From Cryptomeria japonica (lineage: Eukaryota; Streptophyta; Pinopsida; Cupressales; Cupressaceae): 64,000 bases of DNA. The stretch's first letter is position 1, and each line of letters opens with the position of its first letter. The stretch spans positions 22,302,047 to 22,366,046 of the forward strand of contig NC_081405.1 of assembly GCF_030272615.1 (NCBI RefSeq). The letters are read 5' to 3'. Made by a program: the position numbers and the translations under genes. Of the stretch, positions 33,604-45,189 are shown piece after piece. Under the pieces are notes generated by a model. That model made no database searches and had not been told where the DNA came from. It was given only the letters and a program-made list of their open reading frames with translations.

Positions 33604-35141
33604 CTAGAATCTGGCATTGAAATCAGTGACTATTTCATTTTTAGATTTTCTAATATTATTGAACTCATTCAGCATGAAACTTACATTAGTCTTGTCACCA
33701 TACTGTTCTTGAAAACAATTTTTAAAATCATCCCATGAACCTATGCTATTTACTGGAAGACCTCTATACCAATTTCTTGCATCATCAACCAGAGATTGAA
33801 CAAATAGCTTCAAATAACATCTTCATCTGCTATCTCATAATCATTTATTAAATCCTTAAAAGATTTCAGATGTTCCACAGCACTAATTGCATTGTTCCCA
33901 GCAAACTTATGGAGTCTGTCTCTTAGCTCAATAGGAACATGATTTGGATATCCTAGGATCCCATCAAAAAACAATTGTCTATATTGTTCTAGATTGATTG
34001 GCCTTCTTTGAAAAGGGGCAATAGCACTATTACTTCCCATGGTCATTTTAGCTTTTGGGATTGGAGATTGAGGTGCTTGGGTGTACTGTTTATTCAAGGG
34101 TATTTGACTTACTGAGGCAATATTAGCATGCACTGTAGATTGAGTATTGACCTGAGGAATGGAAATGTGTTGGGGATTAGACTTGCTAAGATCTTCTGAT
34201 GGGAATGTAATAGGGGGAGCCTTTAAATAATTAATCTTTCTTTTAACTTCCTGATTCGCTGCTTCCAACTCAGCCTTTTCCAGTTTCATTTGGAGGTCTT
34301 CCTTTTCCTTCCTCATCCTTTCCATCTCTCTCTCATGTGCTAGAATCCTATGAGAAATCCCTTCTACAGTTTTAGATTCTACTTCATCCTCTACCCATTT
34401 CTGTTTTCCTTTGTCTAAATTAGCTTTAGGAAGCTGGGAGTCATTAAACACTTCCCTAATTGGCTGGGCTACTGACTTACAAGCTTGTCTAGTTTTAGGG
34501 ATTAGGATTTCCCTAATCACAGGGCCTTCCTCATCACTTTTTTCTTTTTCCTTAGCAAGCATTTCAAGATCAGCTATCTGTCTAAGAAGCCTATCTCTTT
34601 CCATCAATTTGGCTTTAATTTCCTTCTCCTTATTTGCCTCCTTTTGGGCTCTTAAGGAAATTAAATGATGGACTCTTTTATTCAAATCCTCGATCTCTTG
34701 AGACATCTTCTCTTCATCAGGGAATTTTTCTTCAGAGTCAGATGCATTAATTTGATCTATGTCAATTAGACTAATGTTCCCATCTATTGTCCTAGGAACT
34801 GAGTGCCTAATTGCATTTGAACTGGTTCTATCTTTTGCAGAAACACTAGCATGAGATAGATCTTGATTTAAAATAGGTGCATCATCAATATTTCCAAATA
34901 ATCCGGAATGAAAACCTAAAATATCATGCTCTGAATCTCTAGAAGATGAATTAGACTTTGCATAGACAGGTCGATCAGGTATCTTACCAGTATTATTGCT
35001 TTTCTGCACCCACACAGCATTTGATGGCTCATGCAACATAGATCTCTTCTGACCTCTTCATGACTGTTCTAGCAAACCTTCTTGCAAGGTTTCACGAGGA
35101 TGTTTCTTCATAAATAATCTCGTGTTCTTATTTCCTTGCAT
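33604..35141 (-). pseudogene. Element C gag
   Basis: The probable start is ATG at 35141-35139 (MQGNKNTRLFMKKHPRE). An in-frame TGA near 35061 comes before the next ATG at 35039. A long charged coiled-coil region (about residues 135-300, EIEDLNKRVHHLISLRAQKE and REMERMRKEKEDLQMKLEK) precedes the capsid domain (HLKSFKDLINDYEI, LVDDARNWYRGLP, SWDDFKNCFQEQY, KNEIVTDFNARF). A one-base frameshift lies at 33810-33813 inside the capsid, and a TAG at 33604-33606. The long coiled coil before the capsid is unusual compared with family A. Confidence 0.85.
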
Positions 35142-35316
35142 CTCACTTGTCTTCTTTTTAGAAAAAATTGTATCTCACAAGGACTGGTTCAATAGTAATA
35201 GAGTCGCCACCCACAAAACTATGGGAAAAATGAAAACAAGCAGTCTTACCCACAAACACAACAAATTTCTTTACAAATCTTGGCATAGATCAGTATTTAT
35301 ATCTTTGTCATAACTC

Positions 35317-35334
35317 TCCCCAGCAGAGTCGCCA
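35317..35334 (-). other. Primer binding site of element C (tRNA-Arg type)
   Basis: The minus strand reads TGGCGACTCTGCTGGGGA, close to TGGCGACTCCACTGGGGA, the tRNA-Arg site known from Tat/Ogre elements. It lies four bases inside the LTR end (35339). A second GTGGCGACTCT copy occurs at about 35202-35212 in the leader. Confidence 0.85.
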
Positions 35335-35338
35335 CTTT

Positions 35339-36277
35339 TGTTGTCTTCAAAATCTAATTCCCTTTAACATCCTCAAATTAATATGGTGTAAAGCTTGGTG
35401 CAGAAGAGATATCAAAGATAAGGAAATTCTCAAGACAACATATGACAAGGTTTGGATAGACCTTCTACACTTCGGGCTTCCTCGGAGCCTAGGTGGGTAT
35501 ACCTTTGTGAATTGAATTCACACTTTCGAAAATAAACCCACAGCAAACCAGTCCAGAAAACCAGTGGATTTATTCACCTTGAAATCAACTGAAAACAAAA
35601 GATGGAAATTGTACTTAATTTCAGCATTTCGATCAACAAAGCATGCAATAAACAACTTCAATTAATACCAGTGCCTTATCCAAGGTCACAGAGTCATCTA
35701 AACTCAGATAAAACTCCTTAAACAACACATCTTTATATTACCCGTCGGTTTGGTTTCTATTAATCCTTATATATGCCTAACACATACAAGAATTCAAGCA
35801 TTCCAAATTAAGCTATGGTCCTCAGAATTCGAAGTTCCTCCCAAAGAAATTACTGGTATGAGTGATCTCGCGTATTTAATTTCCCTCCTAAAGAGAAAAG
35901 CTAACAAGCACTTATACTAAAATTGCTTTGCAATTCCATTCAAACGGAACAACCCTGGATTATTCAGAATGAAAATAGTAAATAAAGTTATGAACGAACT
36001 TGAAGACAACACAAAGCTTTACTCAAAACTGATGGCCTGTATATTGATATTTAGTTCAAGAAATATTACAATAAATTCTGATTCTCCATTAAACTTAGAA
36101 AAGCTCAGATAAATTTCTATAGCATTTTCTTACAAAATTTTGTGATCCCCTTTCCTCTAGTCCTGGTATCCATTTATAACCACATGGATGCACAAAGCTT
36201 CGGACCTTTCGAGGAGAGTTTGTTACAATCATTTCTTTTCAAAAATTAAGAGGTTACAAGTTTTCCACAAAAAACAG
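35339..36277 (-). other. Non-coding part of element C LTR next to PBS
   Basis: AT-rich sequence with no believable frame. In minus sense it is downstream of the embedded coding region and would include transcript leader and polyadenylation signals. The exact R region cannot be set from one copy. Confidence 0.4.
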
Positions 36278-39200
36278 TTACAAGCTCTTTTCAGCCTCTG
36301 CAGTCTGTTCAATAGGCTGTTCGGTTGCAACCTCTTTTGTCTTCTCAAGGGCGCTCTCCAACTATTCCGGATCATGGGGGGCATACTTAATTTCCCACTC
36401 ACTATATATCTCTTCTGTCAGCCATGAAAAATTAATCACATCATCTTTAATCTTAGTCAACCTTTTCCAAGAATTTCTCAGTTTGTTGACTTCTGAATTA
36501 AGAAAACCATAATGTGATTTAATTTTCTCTATTTCCTATATTGTCACAACAAAGAAAGAAGTATCATCAAGATCAATGAATCCTTTAACCCTTGCTGACA
36601 ATTTAGCTTCTATTTCCTTAAGCCATATTTGTTTATCTTTTAACTGATCCGGATTCACAAAAATTCCTGGGAGCAACTCAAAAACTTGATCAATGTATTC
36701 CTTCTTACACAAATTAACCTTTCTATCCACATTATCCACTTCTGCTGCCAATTTTAATAAGACTTTAGCGACATCAGAAGTGGATTTGATAATAGGATTG
36801 GCTCTTGCTTCATCACATGATACACACATGAATTATAGATCTTGCTCCCTAGGCCTCCATCTGTCAAAAATGGGTGTCAAAATGGCCTTATCTCTCCTCA
36901 GCTCATTCCATATTTCCATAATTTTTCCCACATTGTTGTAAAGCAATGAGGCATTTATCGTATCTGCAAAACTGGAGATTGTGGCCCTTACCTTTTCCTC
37001 ATATTTCCCTACATATAAGGCCTAAGCCTATTTCAGGTTTTCTAGTTCTTGAGGAGTAATCTCAATCATTTGAGAGCTGGAGGGTGCTGGAGATGGTGGA
37101 AATTCAATGATAGGGCTAGTAGGCAGAGGTCTTAGAGGAGAAGAGGAAATCATCAGTGTTGAAGACTCACCTTGTTGGTGCTGTCCCATCAACTGGCTTT
37201 GCAATTTAGCAATAATGCTATCTTTACCTCTCACCTCCTCCTTGGCACTATTATAGGCCTTCAAAACTATTTCCAACTTAATTTGGAGGGCCTCCTTTTC
37301 TTTGGCTTCCTTCTCAACCACTGCAACACTGAATTTTGCAGTTTCTAGCATAGTACTAGCAACCTCTACTACCCTTGTACTCTGTACTCTTTTTACCATC
37401 ATTCCACCAAGGTAACTTGACCCTGAGGTGTCTTTGCCTTTCTTGCTCTCATTTCTCTTGAGAGACCACATAACTAGTGCAACATTATCCTTATTGAAGG
37501 TAACTCCTGCCATGGGTTTGGTCTCTTTTCTTACTGCATCTAACACCAGGGCATCTGCAATATCCCACTCTAGTAAGATTAGCACTCCAGCTTGTGCTAC
37601 CATATCCCTTCCCTGCTCAGGGGTGATGGTTTTGAATTCCTCTATCATCTCTTGTTTTATTTCTTCCTCCACTGAGGCTGGATCTTTATTGGACTGCTCA
37701 GCCTTTTTTGTCTCACATCTAGCATTATATCTATCTATATGCTGTTTCCAAATGAATTGCATAAATGCTTCCGATGTGACAAAATTGTCATCAGCTAAAA
37801 AGGCACTACTTGCCTTTTTTATCTCTGGATCCCACTCTCGGCCTTTGAGTTCAGTGGAGGTAATATCCATTTCAGCATCAATGGGCTCTTCTGGCATCCC
37901 TTCCTCCACTTCATCATAGGTATATGCAATTTCCCCTAAGCTACCCAACTACAAGAGGTGTTCAGCTGCTGCTTGTTCATCTCCTATATGGATAGGGGAT
38001 TGGGATGGGGAATATAAGGGTGTATCTGATTGCACTTCCTTCCCCACCCTTTTCTTCTTTGGGCTGTCCTAGATGTCGATGACATCTTGTATCTTCCTCT
38101 TTCCTTTGGATGTAGAGGGCTCTCCTGTTGTAAGCACCAGCACACTGTAACCTGATTTCTTATGCAATGTGTAATCTCTAGGAGGAATTGCTTTGCTAGA
38201 AGCTGACCTGCTTAGGATCACTCTAGCCTTTTCAGGGTTGCTCTTAATCACAACTTCCCTCTTCTCCTTTAGTGTTTGCATCATATCTTCAAAGCAAACA
38301 ATCAAAATTTTTATTTTTTCTTCCAATGGGAAGAAGCTAGACAATGGGTCATAGCTAGCATCAAACTGATGCACAAAATCCAAGGCTTTCTTATAAGCCA
38401 CCCACTTTTCTTTCCTTAGTTCCTACTCATCTAGATCAAATTCATTTCTGATGAGGTCTTCTAGAAATTGGAATTGATGAGGCTTACCTCTGCATGCTAC
38501 CTTCTTCCTAAACACACCGTTGAAGAAGTCCTCTGGATCAGCACACCTGGACACTGCAGTGGATAAATGATAAGGTTTGAGGAAATCCTCAAAGCAATTC
38601 CAGCCTCCTTTTGTTATTACAAATTGGTGGGCTACGATAGCTACAGGGAAAATAGTCCCTTTACCTCTGCCTGTTAACTCCACCTCTTATAGGCCACCAA
38701 TTTGCCTAAGGATCTCCATTATTCCCACTTTGAGAGGGACCTGGTAAGGTAACAAAAGTGGAGTACCCCTGAAACCAAAAACTCTGAAAACTGTGGAGAC
38801 TGGATATAAATAGATGTCACCCCAGTTATGAACAATTTTGATGTTCTCTGCGAATTCTTTTGGCCTTAAAAATTCTAGAAGAACCTTGGGGACTCTTGGG
38901 TTATCAGAGCAAAGGAGAGTCCTTATTTTGGGTGCAAAATATTTATCAAACTTTAAGAAACTAGCATCCTCTCTGTCCCATGACAACACAGTACTCCATA
39001 ATTGTACTGACATTTTTTCTCCTTCCTTCTCCTTGACCAGGTCTAGTCCACTAGCAAAATAATCACCACCTTTGAAGAGAAAAAGGTGCATTAAGAGTGA
39101 ATACCATCCAAAAGGTCTGTCCACCTTTCCATTCTTTATTCCTATCAGCCCTCCATGGATAGCATCAGCAATGAAAGAGGCATAATCAAATGTGATGGCA

Positions 39201-39919
39201 AGAGAAGGATTCAAAATCTAGGCAATCATTAGCAAGTAATGATTGGGCATATTTTCTTCAACATCCTCTCCTAGAACTTGACAAAGTGCCCAATACATCC
39301 CTTTAGCCCTCAGGGTAAACATACTTAATGAGAAGGGCTCTTGCGTGTTAGGTCCCACAATTGCTAACCCTCCTATTTTCACAAAAAGTTCCTTGAGAGG
39401 CCCATTCCTAAGATGACTCCTCTGTGCGTCGTAAACTTGGGCTAATGCTGTGAAATTTATAGGTTCCAGGAAATTTGTGAACTCATTAAGTCCAAATGCC
39501 GTCTTAAATTCTTCAGCATTAATTTCCACAAGGGTTTTCCCATTTACATCCCAGATGCATCTTGTGACTGGATCATAATTTAATGCCATTTGGGTTAACA
39601 GGTCTGTATCCATGAATACCCCTGGGACTACTAACTTCCCAACATCTAGTTCCTAGATACTATTTTGAGGAGCAGGAGAATTTCTCATTCCAAATCCAAC
39701 TTTAAACAACCCCAACCCGGACAGCCCAACCTGTGGGTCTCTTAGCCAATTACCTTTGTCATACAATCATTCTCCTATCTTCAGACGGGGAGCCCTAGGC
39801 ACTAACTCTTTGGCCTTTGATGCCTGATTGGTTGATAACGTCAACTGTTCTAAAAAATCATCACATACACTTCTTTCTAAATAATTAACCTTGCTGGAAA
39901 ATTCCCTTTTAGGAGCCAT
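36278..39919 (-). pseudogene. Unrecognised protein of about 1,213 codons inside element C LTR
   Basis: ATG at 39919 (MAPKREFSSKVNYLERS) to TAA at 36280-36278 in one frame, with no frameshift in 3.6 kb but twelve internal stops: nine TAG, two TAA, one TGA. The N-terminal half is globular (CIWDVNGKTLVEINAEEF, GMYWALCQVLGEDVEENMP, RPFGWYSLLMHLFLFKGGDY, YLYPVSTVFRVFGFRG). The middle is basic with a nuclear-signal-like KKKR (about 38050). The C-terminal half has charged helices, a probable coiled coil (AVVEKEAKEKEALQIKLE) and a Pro/Ser-rich segment. The first part loosely recalls plant transposon ORF1-type proteins; I do not recognise the family. A CAG at about 39958 (minus TTGTTGCAG) could be a 5' UTR splice acceptor. 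It is not gag or pol. Confidence 0.75.
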
Positions 39920-40439
39920 TTTGAAAATGCAATGAAATGAATATCACTCTTAAACAATTCCTGCAACAAAAGAATTATCTTACTTAGAACACCACACAAG
40001 AATTGCTACAAAAATATGAAAGAACCTGATCTTTGCTTGAAGGAATTTTCTCTGCAACTGAACCATCTTGCTCTGAATATGAAGAAGATAACTCTGCGTC
40101 TGCTCTTCTGCAAAATCTTTTAAAAGATATATTCAATTGGTAGTTAAGAAATCAAATATTTGTACTCAAAGCCTTAACTATAACATTGATTCCGCATGCT
40201 CCGGCCGTCCCTTTGAAATTGAATTCATACGAGAATTCGTATTTTTCGCTCCAACGGGTCACAACATTCCTACAAGTGTACCATTTTGCTCTTTCGCAAC
40301 TTCGCGAGGGATAACCATCGAGTAGCTTAGTCCTGCGAAATAGAGCCAACCGTTTGATCAAAAGAAACTTGATCGAACATTAGATTAACTGACGGTTTTG
40401 GCCTTTTTCTGGGTCTCACTTTTTATTGGTTGCATAATA

Positions 40440-40859
40440 CCACGTGGCGTCGAATCATTGGCCTTGAAATTTCCTTTGCATTCTACTTGATACTGGCTGT
40501 GTGTCTCTTTTTTATACCGATGTTTCCACCTTAGTGGGCCCACACTTTCTTCTATAGTCCAGGTCATCATCATGACACGTGGATGGTTCTTGTTCATTCT
40601 CGCTATTTCGTGGGCATAAAGAGTGAGCACTTTACCCTTGCGAAATAGCGCGGGCCGTTGGATCATCTCTAAAGTTGATCGGCATTTAATCCTTTGAAAA
40701 GGCTCTCAGGAATGGTGGGCCCGCTGACTTGTCACGAACACCTGGCACCCAGTCACTATCAGAGCTGACTTGTCACTCTGTCATTCACTAGAAGGAAACC
40801 ACGGGGGCCCCACTTTCGTCTCAACAGCCCTATAGTCCAGGTCATCATCATGACACGTG
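40440..40859. promoter_or_regulatory. Three G-boxes upstream of the LTR coding region
   Basis: CACGTG occurs at 40441-40446, 40576-40581 and 40854-40859. The last two are in GACACGTGG, the ABRE/G-box form bound by bZIP and bHLH factors in plants. They lie 0.5-0.95 kb upstream of the ATG at 39919 in minus sense, inside the presumed U3. This suggests stress- or light-linked promoter control; activity is inferred. Confidence 0.5.
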
Positions 40860-41064
40860 GACGGTTCTTGTTCATTCTCACTATTTCGCGGGCATAAAGA
40901 GTGAGCACTTTACCCTTGCGAAATAGCGCGGGCCGTTGGATCATCTCTGAAGTTGATCAGCATTTAATCCTTTGAAAAGGCTCTCAGGAATGGTGGGCCC
41001 GCTGACTTGTCATGAACACCTGGCACCCAGTCACTGTCGGAGCTGATTTGTCACCACGTCATTT
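40536..41064 (-). repeat. Tandem duplication in the presumed U3 (period 278)
   Basis: Units at about 40536-40786 and 40805-41064 share the block TATAGTCCAGGTCATCATCA, a G-box, the GCGAAATAGCGCGGGCCG block and GGCACCCAGTCACT, with few differences. GCGAAATAG elements also occur singly near 40340 and 41308. Duplicated U3 units often act as transcription enhancers in LTR elements. Confidence 0.8.
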
Positions 41065-41670
41065 GTCAATAGGAAAACATAGGGCTTCAATAAATTGTTA
41101 ACAGTTGTACCTACCAGGTCATCTCCATCTACGACCTGACTCACCTCCGGGGCCCACCTTTCAGCTTTTAATCTTGACTCGTTAACTGTTGTGACCCATT
41201 CCATGTGCCGCCATTTTACTCACTGTCAACAACCAGCTGGACTATCTATGTGGCATGCCATGTGGTTTTCACAACTTCACGGGTTTTAAACTATGCGCAA
41301 CTTCACCTAGCGAAATAGCGTGAGCCGTGGATTAATCCGTGAGATGCGCACTGGTTACCGGGCCTGACAACTTTAGAAGAAAAATACACAAGGCATAAAT
41401 TTTTTGATTAATCAACATAATCCGCCTAGGCAAACAACAAGGGGGAACACATCCTACGACCCCGCGACCCATTACTTAAGTGAATAAAGTAACGATAGAT
41501 TAGAAACTAGAGGGTTTAAAACAAATAAGATAGGATCTAAAATCAAAAACCCTTAAACCCTTAAAGTCTAGAACAAAACTGAAGCACTTGGAACTACACC
41601 CTATTCGAAAATTTCAACAAACTATAGCCAACTATGGGAAAAGAAAAACCCAATTTTAATCAGTGATAAC

Positions 41671-41764
41671 AGGATCTTTGTTGATTGTTAGGCTAGGGTT
41701 TTGTGGTTGAATTCATTTAGTCTTTCAATATTGTTATTATTGTTATCCATTTTCACCATATACA
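41671..41764 (+). repeat. 3' fragment of a family A LTR
   Basis: It starts GGATCTTTG and ends CACCATATACA, then CAACA, as at 9522-9617. It is the remnant of a second copy of the solo LTR, cut on its left by element C. Confidence 0.9.
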
Positions 41765-41925
41765 CAACATATTCTCCAACTCCTGATAGATGTAGCTTCA
41801 TTCTTTTCTACCATGTAGAGAAACTTGACTTGTTCAGCTTCAGTGCATCCCTCTTATACATCTTTGGATCTTTAACTCAAGTGTCTTTAAACTTTCCTTT
41901 TGGAGTCCAAAGCTTTGATACCAAT

Positions 41926-43133
41926 TGATAGTTTTGATACTTAATATAAGTACAAATCCAATAGCCAACAAGATGAGAGGGGGGGGGGGGGGTGAATCAT
42001 ACAAACATAATCTTCCATAAAAACATCACATTCAACCTCAGTAACATATATTTCAGTAATATAACCAAAATTGTCAACCATGCAAACTCAAAAGCATATA
42101 AACATCATAAACCTAATAACACTAGATTTAACGTGGAAACCCAAATAGGGAAAAACCACTGTGGGATTTTGGACCCACTAAGAAATATACTCTTCTAGAG
42201 TATGCTCGGTTAAAAGCAAATCCTATTAAAGATTACAAACACATTGCTAGATGTGACCCGGTTAAGGGATTTCCCTCAGATCTATTAGGATCTTCACCTT
42301 GTTAGAAGTGACCTTATTAAAGGATTTAAAACACTCAATCAGAATGTCACCTTGCTAGAGGGTTTTACAAATAAGACTGTTAAGTCCACTCGGTTAAGAG
42401 ATTTTCTATCACTTTCACAAAATAACAGTAATAAAATCTATCTGCAACTTCACATCTAAAATGCTAAAGCAGATTCCTATTTGTTCAATACAATCTAGAC
42501 ATAGGACTAATCTTGTTTGTTTGTTGGGCTTCTATACTCTGTTATTCTAATAGTTCCATGGCTCACCAATCATTTAATTAGTTCCAGCTCATCAACTTCC
42601 TTCATTAAATAATGCATACAAACATTTAATGCATTCTATTATAGCTCGGTTACAACTCAGTAACAACTCGGTGAATACTAAACTTCACTCGGTAGACATT
42701 CTGCCTTCATTAACTGATAGCGATAACCTTATGGTTTACCAACTAGGTTCTTTGCTTGATAACATAGTATAGTATTAACCTTTACAATTTACAACATACG
42801 TATGATGTTTAAAACAATCTAAAACATCATGATCTCATCATTGTCTAACTTAGTACTAGTTGCCCATTGAATACCTTATTCATCCCCTTATTCATCATAT
42901 TCTTTCCTATGTCTTTTACTAACATCGTTATAATCTTCAAATCATACTTCTCAAGATATGGCAACATCATATTGAATTAGAAAATCAATTTCTTGACATC
43001 ATTGACAAAATAATAATATCAAGACAGTAAACATCTTTAATCAGTTATATCCATAATCATCAACAACCTTCTCAATATCCTTATGAAATGCGAACAATCT
43101 TTCATTGTCTGTTAGAATGCAATATTGCCAACA
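41926..43133 (-). repeat. Family D LTR, duplicated copy with internal deletion
   Basis: It matches 9774-11307 but lacks about 326 bp corresponding to roughly 10401-10727 (join near 42551). The G-run is 14 bases (41979-41992). The PBS lies at 41912-41923 on the minus strand, yet no copia coding sequence follows because element C and the family A fragment occupy that side. Confidence 0.9.
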
Positions 43134-43620
43134 ATCATTCTTCTCATTGATCACCTATAAAAACACATCTAGTGTGTATCCATGCTCTATCTTTCCTTCT
43201 TCTCATGAACTCATATCTTTTCTATCAATGGTTCATGGATGATGCATGCTTTTCTCTTTTATTTGATCACTTGTGTTCTTGAGATGGCATTTTTTTTCAA
43301 GAATGATATTAGTGTTAGAGACATTTTGATATCGAGGTCTCTTCAACTAGTAGACTTGAGATCTTATTTTTGGTCTTTAGCTTTTGTGTTTTGGGTCTTT
43401 TTCTTTTGTTTGTCTTTTTCTTTTTATCTTGTTTTGTGTGCCCTTACATATGTCTGAGTGAGTTAAGATCCTAAGATTGGGGGCTTGATCCTTCAAAATT
43501 AGTGACATCTTATACTCTTTGTAATTATTCTCCTCATTGCTCCTCTTCTTCATCTCTCTTTTGTCTACTTTACCATGAGTATTTGCAAAGGCTCATACTC
43601 CCGCTAAAGTGGGGGATAAA
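43134..43620 (+). other. Family B 3' internal region, duplicated copy
   Basis: Near-identical to 11308-11794, with the same polypurine tract before TGTAGCATC. Non-coding; frames at 43239-43457 are T-rich shadows. Confidence 0.65.
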
Positions 43621-44915
43621 TGTAGCATCTAAAATTGTACTCCTTTTCACTTTGGTCCATATTTGGGCCCTCATCTTAGTGTTCACATCACATGGCCTTT
43701 TGGTTCTGGCTCTTAAATGGGGTAGGAATGAGGCATGGTGCCCTGGTCCTCAATGGGAAAAGGGTGTGGCACCTTGGTCCTCTCATTTGGAACCTTAATT
43801 TGGCCCCCCTCAATGGTCAAAATGAGCTAGCAGGAATGTGATCTCCATGTTGTCGTATGTTAAAAAATTAAGATGTTTTTTTATGAGAAAGTATAAAAGG
43901 AGGGTCATCCCTCTCATTTAACAATTACAAGAGAATCATAAGGCATCCAATCAATATGTATTTAAGCAATCTATATTCAATCATTATAGCATTCATCATC
44001 AAGCATTTCTAGAGATCTTCAAGGTTGCATATTCTTCATTTATCCATTGTGGAGAAACATTACATCCTTCATATGCAAGCATGTGTGTGTGATTAGGGTT
44101 TTGTCATGTATTCATGTCATTTCATACAACTACATGGGTACATTCAAGAAGCAAAGCATCATTATCAGTGATTGGAAATCTGAGGTATATCTTTCCATTA
44201 TTTATTTCAATATTTTCAACATTTCATTCAAGGTTAATTCCTAAAATAGGGGTTTACTTAGGAAAACCCCTTTTCCCAACCTATTTCTCCTTCTTTCTGT
44301 GTGTAGGAAATAGGTACAAAGTTATGATCTTCGAAATAAGCATTATTTATAGTGATGAATTGATCCCCCATTGAAGTGCAAAAATTTCAGAGGAACAGGG
44401 CTACCACCACCATGGTCCCAAAATTTTAGGGGGTCTTTTAGGGATTAGGTCTTAACTTTCTTACATTGCTCAGATCCAGGTTCATGGCTCAATCCTGCAA
44501 CTATATCTTACTGTTTATGCATTTCAACTTCAATTTCTAGCACTTTTACCCTAATTTCAGCAATTCAATTTACAAAAGAGGTTAAATCATCAAAACCCCA
44601 ATCCAATTAGAACTCTCAGCCCTAATCCTTATTGATTCATGACTAGATCGATTGGATTGGAACCCTCTTTTGAATGTAATGGTAATTAAGGAAAATTGGT
44701 GGTTTTACTACATCCAATGGTGGAAACCCTAGTTTTCACCACTAAATTTAGTTTGAAGGTTCAAATTTTATACCCTTTTATTATAGTGGGATTGTTGTCT
44801 CACTTGTTGAGTAGGGGATTGGTCTCCTTTAGGTTTCTGCTTATTTTATATTGTAAATGATATTTTTTTTGTGAGGCTAGATTTGGGCAATAGATCCAAG
44901 CAACACTTTTCATTG
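43621..44915 (+). repeat. Family B LTR, duplicated copy
   Basis: Near-identical to 11795-13083. It continues without a clear border into 44916-45132, which ends TTCCTTCA before a copia-like TTGGTATGAGAG, so either LTR B really ends there or a truncated copia LTR follows. Short frames inside are not genes. Confidence 0.75.
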
Positions 44916-45189
44916 TGGTTTTTTTCATTATGAGTTTCCATGTAGATTCTTCTTGTGTGGATGTGTGCTTGTGTGTTGATTAATTTCCCCATCTTTAATA
45001 AAAATAAGTAAATCCTGATTTGATGATTTGGGGTTTATATTTAAATTTTCTTTAATGCAAATTAGTGTTTAATTAAGTTGAAATTGGCATATATTGATGC
45101 ATCCCCCCTCACACTATATTATTTTTCCTTCAATTGGTATGAGAGAAATGTTCTTTTAAATATGTTTAGCACCTTGAGGTAGATCTTGG
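44916..45189 (+). other. LTR end or leader with copia-like PBS
   Basis: TTGGTATGAGAG at 45135-45146 resembles the copia tRNA-Met site TGGTATCAGAG with a changed base. It lies shortly upstream of the gag remnant. The left limit of this LTR is not clear. Confidence 0.5.

Larger units (their letters stand above)
28926..41670 (-). mobile_element. Ty3/gypsy element C, 3'-truncated, with giant 5' LTR
   Basis: Minus-strand order from 41670: apparent LTR (41670-35339), PBS of tRNA-Arg type (35334-35317), gag (from 35141), zinc knuckle, protease, archaeal-type RNase H, RT, RNase H, integrase. It stops inside the integrase core at 28926. From 33813 to 28926 the pol frame has no frameshift, only single stops. 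The 3' LTR and the integrase C-terminus are missing, so LTR length and target duplication cannot be checked against a partner. Confidence 0.82.
35339..41670 (-). repeat. Apparent 6.3-kb 5' LTR of element C with embedded coding region
   Basis: The right end of the LTR, in minus sense, is fixed by the PBS (GAAGACAACA then AAAG then TGGCGACTC). Going upstream, the first place where an LTR-like TGTTATCAC start meets foreign DNA is 41670, where family A LTR sequence begins. The ends are near-inverted repeats, TGTTATC and GACAACA. The span holds a U3-like region with G-boxes (39920-41670), the coding region at 36278-39919 and 940 bp of R/U5-like sequence. The partner LTR is absent, so the 41670 boundary is inferred. 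Confidence 0.6.
41671..44915. repeat. Second copy of the nested block 9522-13083
   Basis: This block repeats, in the same order and orientation: the last 94 bp of a family A LTR (41671-41764), the CAACA target site (41765-41769), copia leader and PBS (41912-41923), family D LTR (41926-43133), the ATCAT junction, family B 3' region and family B LTR (43621 onward). Because both nested insertion junctions are shared, it was copied after the insertions happened. Confidence 0.9.
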
